A DNA stretch of 64,000 nucleotides from Sphingomonas sp. LY54. GTDB taxonomy: Bacteria; Pseudomonadota; Alphaproteobacteria; Sphingomonadales; Sphingomonadaceae. Below, in pieces: positions 1 through 9,230 of the stretch; the first letter of the stretch is position 1; each line of letters begins with the position of its first letter. The stretch covers positions 2,820,501 to 2,884,500 of the forward strand of contig NZ_CP141588.1 of the NCBI RefSeq assembly GCF_035594035.1, written 5' to 3'. The position numbers and the translations under genes were made by a program. The notes under the pieces were generated by a model. That model saw only the letters and a list, made by a program, of their open reading frames with translations, did not search any database and was not told the DNA's origin.

Positions 1-249
1 TCACTTCGCGGGCGGAAGTCACTTCGGGTGAGGGCCCCAAGATCGGGTCCGATCCGCCACGCCCACAGCGATAGCTTAGTCGAGGGGACCCCGAGCCACC
101 TGCCGCTGTGGAATCCGGCGCTCCTGCCTGGGCGCCGGTGCCGCGACAGGCCTTACGGCAGTGATTCACGCCCCGGCTCGCACGCGCGCGTGCGAGCCGG
201 GGGGACGACGTCGTCGGGTGGCGCTCCTGCCGTTTCGGCGAGGCCCGGC
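1..249. other. Non-coding left edge with a perfect palindrome
   Basis: I see no convincing gene here. An open frame runs through part of it but has no family-like sequence and overlaps the 3' end of the beta-barrel gene on the other strand. The main structure is the 32-base perfect inverted repeat at 171-202, listed separately. A short direct repeat of CACTTCG occurs near 2-8 and 20-26. Confidence 0.5.
171..202. repeat. Perfect 16-bp inverted repeat (hairpin)
   Basis: Bases 171-186 and 187-202 are exact reverse complements, made of CCCCGGCTCGCACGCG and its complement. It lies about 50 bases past the stop codon of the beta-barrel gene, so it could stop transcription or protect the 3' end of that mRNA. 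No T-run follows on either strand, so it is not a textbook intrinsic terminator. Confidence 0.6.
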
Positions 250-1542
250 CTAGAATGTCGCGAGAATACCCGCTCGCAGATAAGCGGCGGAAAAACCGCT
301 GTCCGGCGGGCCTCCAGTGCGGCCCGCGACCCCAGCGCCCCCGAATACGCGGTAACGCCTAGTCAGAAAATAAGTGAGCTCGCCTGCCACGTCATATTCG
401 GTGCGGCTCTCGCCCCCGCCGATCGGATTGAGCCTGCGCAGCCTCGCGTCTCCGACGAGCAGCAGGGCACGCGAGAGCGAGCGCTGCGCCGTCAGTTCAA
501 GCTCGGCCGTTCGAAAACCGGCAATAACGGGGGAAGCGCTTTCGATGAAGTCGCTCCGTGCCTCTAGCCTGAAGGAAGTCGCCGGATTGGGAAGCCATAG
601 CAGCTCCGATGAGAAGGAAATGCCGCCAGAATTTCGCGGGGGGTTGGGTTGGGACACGAAAGTGCGCCTTGAATAGCCGACCGTGGCGCTTCCCTGAAGA
701 CGGCCAGTGATCGCAATGCCTGCGCCTCCTTCGATCCGCCAGAGATCGGAATCGCGATCGGAGTCGCGCGCTAGGTCGAAGCCGGCGCTTCGCTCTCCGA
801 AGTCATAGTCGTATCGGCTGAACGCTCCTCGGACGAGAAGCATGACGGGCGGGCTGAGCTCGTAGCCGCCTTGGGCGCGGACGGTCACGCGCGTGAAGTC
901 GCGCCGATCCTGGTCGATGATATCGCCCGAGCGGCCTTGAGCGTCGTGATAATCGAGTCGTCGCACGGAAAGGGCGCCTTGGAGCGCGAGCCGGTTCAGC
1001 CGGTGCGTGTAACCAAGGTCGCTGCTCAGGAAATCGAAGCGGATCGGAGAGCGCGCCTCCTTGACGTCGTTGACGTCGCGACGCTCCACGAACCGCCGGG
1101 CCACCGAGGCCGAAGCCTGGAGGTTCGATCCATCGGCCGGACCCTCGCGATATGACATGCTCGCCGACAGGCTCGTTCTGTCTTCGTGCAGCTTGCGCGC
1201 GTGAAATCTCTGGTCGATGCGCGCTTGCACCTGGAGCCTCCGGACCGGATCGGGACGGACCAGGCGGACCCCGGCCGATGCGTCGAGCCAGGCGTCGCTT
1301 TCCTTGTCGTCCTCCGTTGCCCGAATATTGTCCGTGAAGTTCCCGGCAGCTTCGAGTTCGGGGTAGAGATAGAAACTCCCGATCCGGCCGCCTATCGGCT
1401 GGTAATAGACGGAGAGGCGTTCGCGCACGTCCAGAGGGCGTTGCGCTTCCTTGAAGTCGGTTGTCGGAATATCCTGTCCCAGAGCGGGTCCGGCCCACAA
1501 CGCCCAACTTGCCGTACACATCAACGCTACATGCTTGAGCAT
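250..1542 (-). CDS. Outer-membrane beta-barrel protein of an exopolysaccharide locus
   Basis: Predicted 430-aa secreted protein. It starts with a signal peptide (MLKHVALMCTASWALWAGP, cleavage near ALGQ) and continues as alternating polar/aromatic strands typical of an outer-membrane barrel, ending in LATF with a C-terminal Phe as barrel proteins usually do. It resembles the 'putative beta-barrel porin 2' (BBP2) type often found beside EPS export genes. I chose the ATG at 1542 because AGGGAGGG lies just upstream and the signal peptide begins there; a longer frame reaches 1671 but adds an unlikely leader. Divergent from the first sulfotransferase. A role in passing polymer across the outer membrane is inferred from context. 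Confidence 0.8.
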   Translation of the reverse strand: MLKHVALMCTASWALWAGPALGQDIPTTDFKEAQRPLDVRERLSVYYQPIGGRIGSFYLYPELEAAGNFTDNIRATEDDKESDAWLDASAGVRLVRPDPVRRLQVQARIDQRFHARKLHEDRTSLSASMSYREGPADGSNLQASASVARRFVERRDVNDVKEARSPIRFDFLSSDLGYTHRLNRLALQGALSVRRLDYHDAQGRSGDIIDQDRRDFTRVTVRAQGGYELSPPVMLLVRGAFSRYDYDFGERSAGFDLARDSDRDSDLWRIEGGAGIAITGRLQGSATVGYSRRTFVSQPNPPRNSGGISFSSELLWLPNPATSFRLEARSDFIESASPVIAGFRTAELELTAQRSLSRALLLVGDARLRRLNPIGGGESRTEYDVAGELTYFLTRRYRVFGGAGVAGRTGGPPDSGFSAAYLRAGILATF

Positions 1543-1594
1543 GCCGCCCTCCCTGCGTACACTGCATAATCCAGGCATGGAGCCAAGTAAACGC

Positions 1595-1610
1595 GTCCCT
1601 TTGATTTGAC
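1595..1610 (+). promoter_or_regulatory. GTCCC-type upstream element, copy 1
   Basis: GTCCCTTTGATTTGAC lies 100 bases before the TTG start of the first sulfotransferase. It resembles elements at similar distances upstream of the GT4 gene, RTX gene 2, the sulfate operon and RTX gene 3, but needs a one-base gap to align. It is the weakest of the five copies. Confidence 0.35.
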
Positions 1611-1694
1611 CAATTTGAGTAATGTTGCGTGGGAGGGGCGCGATAATCGCTTCGCCGAGGCGTTCGTCCAACAGTCTTCACATGGAGCGGCTCA

Positions 1695-2570
1695 TTGTCG
1701 AACAATCGTGCGAGCTCGGAAGCGCCTGCCTTGGTCCCCAAGCGCATTGGCTATCGCTATCGCGCACGTGCGCGGCGTCTGTTTCTCGAGGCAAGTCTCG
1801 CTGCCCGTCGGCTGGCCCCGCGCCGGATGCGCCCGTCGGTCTTTGTCGTGGGCGCGCAGAAAGCGGGCACGACCAGCCTCCACGCCTTGCTGAGCGAGCA
1901 TCCCGCCATGCGTGCTCCGCTGGTGAAGGAAGTGCATTATTTCGATCTCGCGGCCGATCGTCCCGCGCGGTGGTATGAGGCGCACTTTCCCGCCGTGTCG
2001 GACAGCGACGACGGCGCTCGGGCGTTCGACACGACTCCTTATTACCTCTTCCATCCGCAGGTCGCGTCGCGGATCGCGCGCTACGATCCGGATGCGCGCA
2101 TCGTCGCGCTGCTGCGCGATCCCGTCCAGCGCGCCTGGTCCCATTATTGGCACGAATGGCGCCGCGGCTTCGAGACCCTCGAGCCGATGGATGCCTTCTC
2201 GCAGGAGGCGGTAAGGCTTGCCGACCCGCATATGCGGGTGGGCGAAACGTCTCGCGAGATCTTCGCCCACCAGCATTACAGCTATTGCGCAAGAAGCGAA
2301 TATGACCGCCAGCTCGAGCGGTGGTTCGTCTGCTTTCCCCCCGCGAACATCCTCATTCTCAGGTCGGAAAGCCTTTTCGAGGCCCCGGAGGCAACGCTTG
2401 CCAGGTTGGCCGACTTCCTGGAGATCGCGCCGTTCCGCCGGCTCGACGGCGCTCTCAATGTCGGCCGCTATCCGCGACCGCCGGAAGGCGTGGAGACTTG
2501 GTTGCGCCATCGCCTGGCAGCCTCGGCGGAATCGACCCGGGCCATGCTCGGCGCCGAGTTCAGCTGGTGA
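1695..2570 (+). CDS. Sulfotransferase (PAPS-dependent), first of four
   Basis: A 291-aa protein of the sulfotransferase family, which moves the sulfuryl group of PAPS onto a hydroxyl or amine. The 5'-phosphosulfate loop is VVGAQKAGTTSLHALL near residue 50 and the 3'-phosphate motif is LLRDPVQRAWSHYWHEW near residue 140; both resemble heparan-type N/O-sulfotransferases acting on sugars. The start is TTG at 1695, with GGAG at 1684-1687. The stop overlaps the GTG start of the flippase (GTGA), so the two are translationally coupled, which supports a sugar-repeat substrate. The acceptor itself cannot be read from the sequence. Confidence 0.88.
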   Translation: MSNNRASSEAPALVPKRIGYRYRARARRLFLEASLAARRLAPRRMRPSVFVVGAQKAGTTSLHALLSEHPAMRAPLVKEVHYFDLAADRPARWYEAHFPAVSDSDDGARAFDTTPYYLFHPQVASRIARYDPDARIVALLRDPVQRAWSHYWHEWRRGFETLEPMDAFSQEAVRLADPHMRVGETSREIFAHQHYSYCARSEYDRQLERWFVCFPPANILILRSESLFEAPEATLARLADFLEIAPFRRLDGALNVGRYPRPPEGVETWLRHRLAASAESTRAMLGAEFSW

Positions 2571-3883
2571 CCGATATCCGGACGACGCCCTCGCCGGAGA
2601 GGAAGCCGTGGCTTGGCGGCGCGAAACGCTTCATAATGGATGTAGGGATGCTCCTGGCCGGTTCGGCCAGCGCACAGCTGATAGTGGTCCTGGCGGCTCC
2701 GGCTCTGGCGAGAATATTTACTCCGGTCCACTTTGCGGCACTTGCCCTTCTGACCTCAACATTCCAGATCGTATCGCGCTTCTCCTCGGTGAAGTTCGAA
2801 ACGGCGATCGCGACCGGGCGCAACCGGCCGGAGATGGCGGCCTTGGCCTCCGCGGCGACGGTCGTCCTGCTGACGGTAACCTGCCTCTGCGCGCTCGGAT
2901 CGTTTCTCATGCGGCCATTGCTTGCCGGCAGGATCGGCGAGGAGGCGGCCCAAATATTCTGCATCGTCCTTCCACTCGCCGTGCTGACCGACGGGCTCAT
3001 CCAGATCGCCGTGACGTGGTTGGTCAGATGGCGACAATTCGCCGCCGTGTCGACGAACGAGGTGATCCGGAACGGTAGCTCGGTCCTCACGCAGGGAGGA
3101 CTGGGTATCGCGGGGTTTCTAAGTTCCGGACTGCTCGTTGGACATGCCCTCGGCTCCTCGCTCGCCCTTTTGCTTCTTTCTCGCCGCCCCTCGGTTCGGG
3201 AGCTAGTCCAACGAGTGCGAGGCTCCTCGCGCCGGCGCATGATCACCGTGGTTCGGCGTTTCAAGGATTTTCCCCTATACCAGACGCCGAAGGCGATGCT
3301 GAATGCTGCGAACCGCAACATGCCCGTCATCCTCATCGCGGCTTATTACAGCGCGGCGGGCACCGGCTTCTTCTTCTTCGCCTTGCGGCTCACCGCCTTG
3401 CCCGCGCAGCTCATTTCCCAGTCGCTCGGCCGCGTGCTTCTCCAGCGCTTCGCCAACCACTGGCTCAAGCACAAGCAGTCGCTGGTCCGGCCACTGGCAA
3501 AATGCACCCTGATATTCCTGCTGCCGGCCGTGCCGCTCGTCGCCATTATGTTCTTCTTCGGCGAGGAGCTTTTTGCCATCTTCCTGGGTGAGCAATGGCG
3601 CGTCTCGGGGCAGATGGCGGTATGGACTTCGCTTTGGTCGGCGGCGCTCATCGTGACGACACCCTCGCAGATGGTCATGATCGTCCTTCGCGGCAATCGC
3701 GCGGCGCTGATCCTAGAGGCCCTGTTTCTACCGTTCAGACTTCTCCCGTTTCCGTTGCTCGCGGGGGGAGGCGACGTCATGCCGGCGATCGCAGCATGCG
3801 CGATCGCCGCCTTCCTGTTCAATATGTCCATGATCGCCGCCGCGTTCGTCACTGCCCACCGTCGGGCGCGAGCGATCCGGTGA
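2567..3883 (+). CDS. Polysaccharide flippase, Wzx/RfbX type
   Basis: A 438-aa integral membrane protein with about twelve hydrophobic helices, of the oligosaccharide flippase (MATE-like) superfamily. Such proteins carry lipid-linked repeat units across the inner membrane. I start it at GTG 2567, which overlaps the sulfotransferase stop; the longer frame back to 2321 would lie entirely inside the sulfotransferase gene. The first helix follows a short polar leader (MDVGMLLAGSASAQLIVVLA). It is flanked by sulfotransferases on both sides, consistent with sulfation being part of repeat-unit assembly. Confidence 0.85.
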   Translation: MTDIRTTPSPERKPWLGGAKRFIMDVGMLLAGSASAQLIVVLAAPALARIFTPVHFAALALLTSTFQIVSRFSSVKFETAIATGRNRPEMAALASAATVVLLTVTCLCALGSFLMRPLLAGRIGEEAAQIFCIVLPLAVLTDGLIQIAVTWLVRWRQFAAVSTNEVIRNGSSVLTQGGLGIAGFLSSGLLVGHALGSSLALLLLSRRPSVRELVQRVRGSSRRRMITVVRRFKDFPLYQTPKAMLNAANRNMPVILIAAYYSAAGTGFFFFALRLTALPAQLISQSLGRVLLQRFANHWLKHKQSLVRPLAKCTLIFLLPAVPLVAIMFFFGEELFAIFLGEQWRVSGQMAVWTSLWSAALIVTTPSQMVMIVLRGNRAALILEALFLPFRLLPFPLLAGGGDVMPAIAACAIAAFLFNMSMIAAAFVTAHRRARAIR

Positions 3884-3902
3884 GCCCGTGCTAGCCCGAG
3901 CG

Positions 3903-4850
3903 ATGTCCTTGGAGCCCATCTTCATCATAGGGTGCCAGAGAAGCGGAACGACGATGCTGGGCTCGCTCCTCGGCGCCGCGCGAGGCGTGATCGCCATACC
4001 CGAAGCCCAGTTCGTGGCAGACCTCGCACCTTCCGACCCTCAAGGCCGCGAGAAGCTGGCCGACATATTGGCCCGCATCGAACGCCATTATCGTTTCAGG
4101 ATATGGAACCACGACCTCGGAAGCGAGCGGCCGGCGGGCGAGGGTACCCACGCCGATGCGGTGCGTTGGCTGGTCGCCCATTATGCAGGCGCCCAGGGGC
4201 GAACAGGGATCACCCACTGGATCGACCACCAGCCGGGTCATGTCCGCGAGATGGAGCGGCTCGCGGCGCATTTCCCAGGGCTGCGCGCCGTCCATGTGGT
4301 CCGGGACGGGCGAGCCGTCGCGGCCTCCATCCTCCCGCTCGACTGGGGGCCCAACCAGATACATTCGGCTGCCAATTTCTGGGCGCAGCGTGTCGCGATG
4401 GGGCTGGCGCTGCGCCATTATCTGGGCGAGGGACGCTGGCATCAAGTCCGCTACGAAGATCTCGTGACCGACCCGCACCGCGAGCTCTCGCGCATCTGCG
4501 ACTTCCTCGGACTGCAATATGACCCTGCGATGGCGGACGGCCAAGGCTTTGCAGTTCCCCGGTTCACGCGCGGGCAGCACGCATTGGTGGGACAGAGGCC
4601 CGACCCGACGAGGCTGGACGGCTGGCGAAAGGTCCTCATGCCGCGGCAGGTGGAAATTTTCGAGGCGCTGGTCGGTCCCTTGCTCACCTATCTTGGCTAT
4701 CGACGCGATTATGATCGCGCGCGCCTGCCTTCAATCCCGGAAAAGTTAAGGTTGACCGCCGCCGACCAGTGGCTCGCGCTTGCGAACCGACGCACTTTCC
4801 GGAAGCGAGTGGCGGAGCATGGCGCGTATGCGACGGAAGTCCCGCGATGA
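3903..4850 (+). CDS. Sulfotransferase, second of four
   Basis: A 315-aa sulfotransferase-family protein, closest to the Sulfotransfer_3 type. The PAPS 5' loop is FIIGCQRSGTTMLGSLL at the very N terminus, and the 3'-phosphate motif is VVRDGRAVAASIL near residue 140. I prefer ATG 3903, which places the loop about six residues in; an in-frame GTG at 3888, four bases after the flippase stop, would add five residues. Neither has a strong ribosome site. It follows the flippase closely and is probably in the same operon. Confidence 0.85.
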   Translation: MSLEPIFIIGCQRSGTTMLGSLLGAARGVIAIPEAQFVADLAPSDPQGREKLADILARIERHYRFRIWNHDLGSERPAGEGTHADAVRWLVAHYAGAQGRTGITHWIDHQPGHVREMERLAAHFPGLRAVHVVRDGRAVAASILPLDWGPNQIHSAANFWAQRVAMGLALRHYLGEGRWHQVRYEDLVTDPHRELSRICDFLGLQYDPAMADGQGFAVPRFTRGQHALVGQRPDPTRLDGWRKVLMPRQVEIFEALVGPLLTYLGYRRDYDRARLPSIPEKLRLTAADQWLALANRRTFRKRVAEHGAYATEVPR

Positions 4851-4953
4851 GAAACGATTGGTGTCCGCCGGGAATATTGCGGTGCCTTTTATAATCGGCC
4901 AGTATCGGCAAAGAAGAAGCAGGCACTGACCGGGCCCTCGACGGGAGAGGCAT

Positions 4954-5790
4954 ATGGGCTATTCGATCGCCTACGTGATGAGCCTTCCGCATAGCGGCTC
5001 CACTCTCGCGGGCGCGCTCCTCGGCGCGCATTCTCAGGCTTTCCTGCTCGGCGAGCCTTGGAAGCTTCGCCAATATGCCCGTCGTGAGAGAGAAAGGACC
5101 CACAAGACCGCGCTCGGCAATGCGTGCACCTGCGGTGCGCCGGACATCTGGACTTGTACGTTCTGGCCCCGGGTCGATGCAGCGGTGAGATCGGTCTCCG
5201 ACCTCGGTCTTGCAGACCTCGATCCCGCGGCGCCGGATCCGGAACGCTTTCACCGCGACAACAAGCTGCTCTTCGATGCGGTCGCGAAAGCGACCGGAGC
5301 ATCGCTCCTCGTGGACTCGAGCAAGCGGATCCAGCGGTGCGAGCGCCTCGTCGCCAGCGGCATCGCGCCGGTCACCGTCCTTCACCTGATGCGTGATCCG
5401 CGAGGGCAGGTCCTTTCGAACATGAAAAGGTCGGGCAGGGGTCCCTACCGGCACGCTTTGCGCAACCAGCTCGATACATGGAAGATGGGGGCGCTTGGGC
5501 GGCGGGTCGGGGCCTCTTATGTGAGCTACGAGCGCATTGCGACTGATCCGGTCGGCTGGCTGACCGAGCTCATGCCCAGGCTCGGGCTGGAATATGAGCC
5601 GTCCCAGCTGGAATGGGCGCGGCTTGAGCGGCACAATCTCAGCGGAAACCAGAGCCGGATGACGAGGGACAGCGCGATAAGGGTAGACCGCAGTTGGGAG
5701 GCTGGACTGTCCTGGCCCCAGAGGGTCTATGTGGACATGGCTGCGGGCCTGGTGTCGCGCATGACCGCAAGCCTTTATTCGGCGCGCTGA
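4954..5790 (+). CDS. Sulfotransferase, third of four
   Basis: A 278-aa protein with a sulfotransferase-like P-loop, YVMSLPHSGSTLAGALLGAH, in which the usual K/R-SGTT is HSGST, and a 3'-phosphate motif LHLMRDPRGQVLSNM near residue 150. A Cys-rich stretch (CTCGAPDIWTCTFW) near residue 50 is unusual among its neighbours. GGGAGAGG sits just before the ATG. The 103-base gap after the previous gene could hold its own promoter. Its last 16 bases overlap the convergent fourth sulfotransferase. Divergence from the other three suggests a different acceptor; that is inference. Confidence 0.8.
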   Translation: MGYSIAYVMSLPHSGSTLAGALLGAHSQAFLLGEPWKLRQYARRERERTHKTALGNACTCGAPDIWTCTFWPRVDAAVRSVSDLGLADLDPAAPDPERFHRDNKLLFDAVAKATGASLLVDSSKRIQRCERLVASGIAPVTVLHLMRDPRGQVLSNMKRSGRGPYRHALRNQLDTWKMGALGRRVGASYVSYERIATDPVGWLTELMPRLGLEYEPSQLEWARLERHNLSGNQSRMTRDSAIRVDRSWEAGLSWPQRVYVDMAAGLVSRMTASLYSAR

Positions 5791-6698
5791 GGAGGCCTGA
5801 TCTCCAGGTCAGGGCGGGCAAGCGGCTTGGCGTCGCCCGGTCGTCCTGTCGAATTCTCCTCGCCGGCGAGCCAGCAAGTGAAATCCTCCTGCACAAGTTC
5901 GGACAGCGCCTCGATCTCGGGTCTGTAGAAAGCTTCCAGCCGTCGGCGGAGCTCAGGGGTGAGCGGCGGATAATATTTGGGCCTTGAGAGGCTTTTCGTC
6001 ACCCATTTTCCAACGGGTCCCGAGCGGAACGCACGTAGGGGCGCGGTTTCGAGCGCGGGCCGGGCCCACCAAAGCATCCGCTTGACCGGACCCGGCACTC
6101 CCTCTGCCTTCCTGGCATTCTCGCGAACGCCCAGCCCCGTCGGCATGAAGTTGCAGTCCAGCGAGAGGAAGTCGAGCACGCGCTTGTACAGGAGCGTCGG
6201 GCGCTCGGCGATGTCGTCATGGCGCACGACCAGGATCCGGGAACGGGGATAGGCGACGTACCAGGCCGCGAGCTGGCGCGCATATAGGCCGTTGGTGAGG
6301 ATGTGCGGGCGAGGAGAGCGACCGGGATCCAGATAGAGGTCGATGTCCGAACTTGCCCGGCCGCGATCCACCTGCATCCCATAAGAAGAATAGGCCCTGT
6401 CGACCGGGTTGCGCAGGATGCATAGGATCCTGGCCTCCGGCTGATCGGGCGCGATGCGCTCGAGTGCGCGGGGATCGGTGAGATAGCTGTTCGAATTCTC
6501 GGCGAGCCGCTGTCCGGGCGCGCACCCCCGGAAGTGGCGCGCGTACCAGGCCTCGCCCTTGTGATGATGGCGCGAATAATAATGGATTTCCTCACGGGGC
6601 ATGAAGAGGTCGGGATGTTCGCCTAGGCATCGGGACAACCATGTGGTGCCCGATTTAGGTGCCCCGATCAGCAGCATGTGCAGGCGTGAGAGAGCCAT
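5775..6698 (-). CDS. Sulfotransferase, fourth of four
   Basis: A 307-aa sulfotransferase-domain protein. It has a canonical PAPS loop, LLIGAPKSGTTWLSRCLGEH, near residue 10 and a 3'-phosphate motif ILRNPVDRAYSSYGMQ near residue 95, again like carbohydrate sulfotransferases. It begins 13 bases after the stop of the tyrosine autokinase on the same strand, so it is very likely co-transcribed with that chain-length/export regulator. The 3' end overlaps the third sulfotransferase, which runs the other way, by 16 bases. Confidence 0.88.
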   Translation of the reverse strand: MALSRLHMLLIGAPKSGTTWLSRCLGEHPDLFMPREEIHYYSRHHHKGEAWYARHFRGCAPGQRLAENSNSYLTDPRALERIAPDQPEARILCILRNPVDRAYSSYGMQVDRGRASSDIDLYLDPGRSPRPHILTNGLYARQLAAWYVAYPRSRILVVRHDDIAERPTLLYKRVLDFLSLDCNFMPTGLGVRENARKAEGVPGPVKRMLWWARPALETAPLRAFRSGPVGKWVTKSLSRPKYYPPLTPELRRRLEAFYRPEIEALSELVQEDFTCWLAGEENSTGRPGDAKPLARPDLEIRPPQRAE

Positions 6699-6711
6699 TG
6701 TGGGCGGCGCC

Positions 6712-8937
6712 CTACGCCCGTTCGACGTAATATTGCTTGTAGCTGCGATAATAAGCGAGGGCGTCGTCGCGGGCGTAGAGGGATTGAATCTTGAGATCGA
6801 CGCCGTTCAGCACCACCCCGCTGATGGGTGACCCGGCATTCAGCATCATCTGCACAGCCGCGCGGGCGGCGAATTTGCTCGTGCGGCGCCACCGAACCAC
6901 CATGAGGACCTGATCCGCGCCATGGGAGATATGCTTGGCGTCGCTCAGCGCCAGCACGGGGGGCGTGTCCACGATGATGAAGTCGAAGCCGGGACGCAAC
7001 CTGTTGAGCAGTGCGCGGAACGCCTCGCCGCGAAAGACCTCTAGGTTCACCTTGCATCTGTGCATGGCGAGCACGGAGAGATTGTCGTTATACTGGAGAA
7101 GCGACTGCTCCGAGGGCAATGGCTTTTCATCGTCTTTGGGTGCCTCGCGCTTGGGAGTGCGCAATCCGAGCGACGAGAGGATCTTAGGGCGCCTGAGGTC
7201 CGCGTCCACTAGGCAGACGCGATGGCCTGCCCTCGCGAGGGAGAGCGCGAGGGAGGCCGACACCGTAGTCTTTCCTTCGTGTGGCACGGCGGAAGTGACG
7301 ACCACGACCGTGGCCGCCGCATGTGCCCGCGGAAGCGCGATCCCGTCGGTTTGCGCCTCCCGGCCCTGCACCACGGCGTCGGAAAGTTCTCGATAGGCCT
7401 CGGCGTAGCTCGACATCGGCCTGGCGCTGACGAGGAGCGCCTGGCTGACGCCGTCCGGCGGGGCCAGGGCGGGAATGGATGCCAGACGGCGCATGCCGAG
7501 GTAGCGAGCGATATCCGACCCCGAGCTGATCTTCACGTCGATGAGTTCGACGAAGACGACCCCGAACAGCGCCAGCATGAAGGCCCCGGCCGCCCCCGCG
7601 ATGACGATCACGGGCCGGTTCGGCTCGCCCGGGCGTTGGGGCGGCACCGCCGTGCTGATGATGGTCGCGTCCGCCTTTGCAAGGTCCTCCGTTTCGGCGG
7701 TTTCCTTGCTACGCTTGAGGAAATCCTCGTAGACGCCCCGCGACGCGAGGGCTTCCCGGTCTATCTGCTGGACCCTGGCGGCGCTACGCGAATTGGCGAT
7801 GGACTGCCCGCGCTGGCGCGAAAGCTGTCCGCGGACCGCTCCAAGACGCCGCTCGGCTGTGATCATTTCCTGGCCGAGGCCCGCGATAATATTCCCCATC
7901 TCGCGTGCCAGCTCGGTGTCCAGCTGCCGAAGCTGATCCTGGATCCGGCGCGTCTCGGGATGCTGGGGGCCGTAGCGGGCCGAAATGTCGGACGAGCGCG
8001 CCAGAGCTTCGGAGCGCCGCGCCTTGAGGTCGCGGATGATATTGGACTCGATGACCGCCGGAAGCGCATTAGGGTTGTCACGCGCGGTGAGGGCGGCGGT
8101 GAGCCGCCCGCGCTTCTCTGCCAGGTCCGATTCCAGCTCGACGGCCTGTCGGCTGGTGTCCTGGATGACCTGCTGGTCGTAGGTCTCCATGTTAGCCCCT
8201 TGCGGGAGGCCGGCGCGCGCGCGCAGGTCCTGCGCGGCAGCTTCCCGTCCCTGCACCTCCGAGCCGAGGCCGCTGAGGCGCGACCGCAGATAGGCCTGCG
8301 CCGCATTGGCGGCATCCCGCTTGAGATCAATCTGGCGCTGGAGATATTCGGTCGCGATCGCATTCGCGATGGCCGCGGATTTCTTTCCGCTGGACGTCGA
8401 GGCGGACACGCTGATGACATAGGTGAGGCCTCGCCGGGAGATGTCTGCCTTGCCTGCGAGAAGCGTCACTGCCTTGTCGACGGGATTCTGCGCGGCGCCG
8501 CCCTCACTGCGACTGATGCCCCTCAGCCCGCTCTTCACCCGCCCCGAAAGGGTCTTGTCCGGCATCTGGCCGTTAAACTCGGGATCCTGGGTGAGGTTCA
8601 GCCTCTCGACGACGCGCCTCAAGAGCCCGGGCGAGCGCATGACCTGGACCTCGGTATCGACCGACGCGGAATCGTCGGGAAGGTCCGAAAGAACGGAATC
8701 GACATCCGTGACGAGGAGCTTCTGCCTGTCGAGAAGGACGTTGGCCGTCGCCCGGTAGCTGTCAGGCTCCGTCAGCGCATAAGCCAGCGTGAGGATGACG
8801 ACGGACGCGAAGATCGCCGCGAAGAATCGGAACCGCCGTCTGAACATGATGCCGAGCGATCTCAGGTCGATCGGGTCTCCGGCATCCAGTGGCGTCGGAG
8901 GGGGAGATGCGGAAGCGACTTGAGTCGGCTGGTCCAT
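6712..8937 (-). CDS. Polysaccharide co-polymerase / tyrosine autokinase, Wzc type
   Basis: A 741-aa inner-membrane protein. A Wzz-like region starts with helix FFAAIFASVVILTLAYAL near residue 40, is followed by a long coiled-coil periplasmic section and a second helix near residue 480, then a cytoplasmic BY-kinase domain. The kinase shows Walker A (PHEGKTTVSASLAL) near residue 550, A' (VCLVDADLRRP) and Walker B (FIIVDTPPVLAL), and ends in a Tyr cluster (YYRSYKQYYVERA), the usual autophosphorylation site. Wzc proteins control chain length and gate the Wza channel. The start is ATG 8937, preceded by GGAGGGGGAG. It is followed by sulfotransferase 4. Confidence 0.92.
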   Translation of the reverse strand: MDQPTQVASASPPPTPLDAGDPIDLRSLGIMFRRRFRFFAAIFASVVILTLAYALTEPDSYRATANVLLDRQKLLVTDVDSVLSDLPDDSASVDTEVQVMRSPGLLRRVVERLNLTQDPEFNGQMPDKTLSGRVKSGLRGISRSEGGAAQNPVDKAVTLLAGKADISRRGLTYVISVSASTSSGKKSAAIANAIATEYLQRQIDLKRDAANAAQAYLRSRLSGLGSEVQGREAAAQDLRARAGLPQGANMETYDQQVIQDTSRQAVELESDLAEKRGRLTAALTARDNPNALPAVIESNIIRDLKARRSEALARSSDISARYGPQHPETRRIQDQLRQLDTELAREMGNIIAGLGQEMITAERRLGAVRGQLSRQRGQSIANSRSAARVQQIDREALASRGVYEDFLKRSKETAETEDLAKADATIISTAVPPQRPGEPNRPVIVIAGAAGAFMLALFGVVFVELIDVKISSGSDIARYLGMRRLASIPALAPPDGVSQALLVSARPMSSYAEAYRELSDAVVQGREAQTDGIALPRAHAAATVVVVTSAVPHEGKTTVSASLALSLARAGHRVCLVDADLRRPKILSSLGLRTPKREAPKDDEKPLPSEQSLLQYNDNLSVLAMHRCKVNLEVFRGEAFRALLNRLRPGFDFIIVDTPPVLALSDAKHISHGADQVLMVVRWRRTSKFAARAAVQMMLNAGSPISGVVLNGVDLKIQSLYARDDALAYYRSYKQYYVERA

Positions 8938-9230
8938 TGCTCCCCCTCCGCCATTCTCCCCTCCGGTGCTGTGGTTCGCCAGGCGGGGCGAGTCTTGAAT
9001 ATGAGCGTTTTCAATAGTCTGTTGCCATGCGATAGATGAGGTGTCAAGTTGCTTGGCCCGAGTCTTGTCCAGATTATGGACTATGGCATTAGTGTTATTG
9101 TGCTCTGTAGAATATGCGTGACATATGGCTTTGCACATCGCTTGCGGTCGTGTTGGTATGCTAATGCGAAGCCTGTCTCGACTGGCGGTTTGGTTCGAGT
9201 CTGCTTGCGTCGTCAATGTCGGAGCTGGTG
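8938..9230. other. Divergent intergenic region
   Basis: This AT-richer stretch separates the autokinase (leftward) from the type I secretion genes (rightward) and presumably carries both promoters. I could not place confident -35/-10 pairs, and no GTCCC-type element is present. Confidence 0.5.

Noticed and set aside
28..567. Open frame on the plus strand at the left edge
   Set aside because: It overlaps the 3' end of the beta-barrel gene, has no family-like sequence and no ribosome site; high GC makes such frames common.
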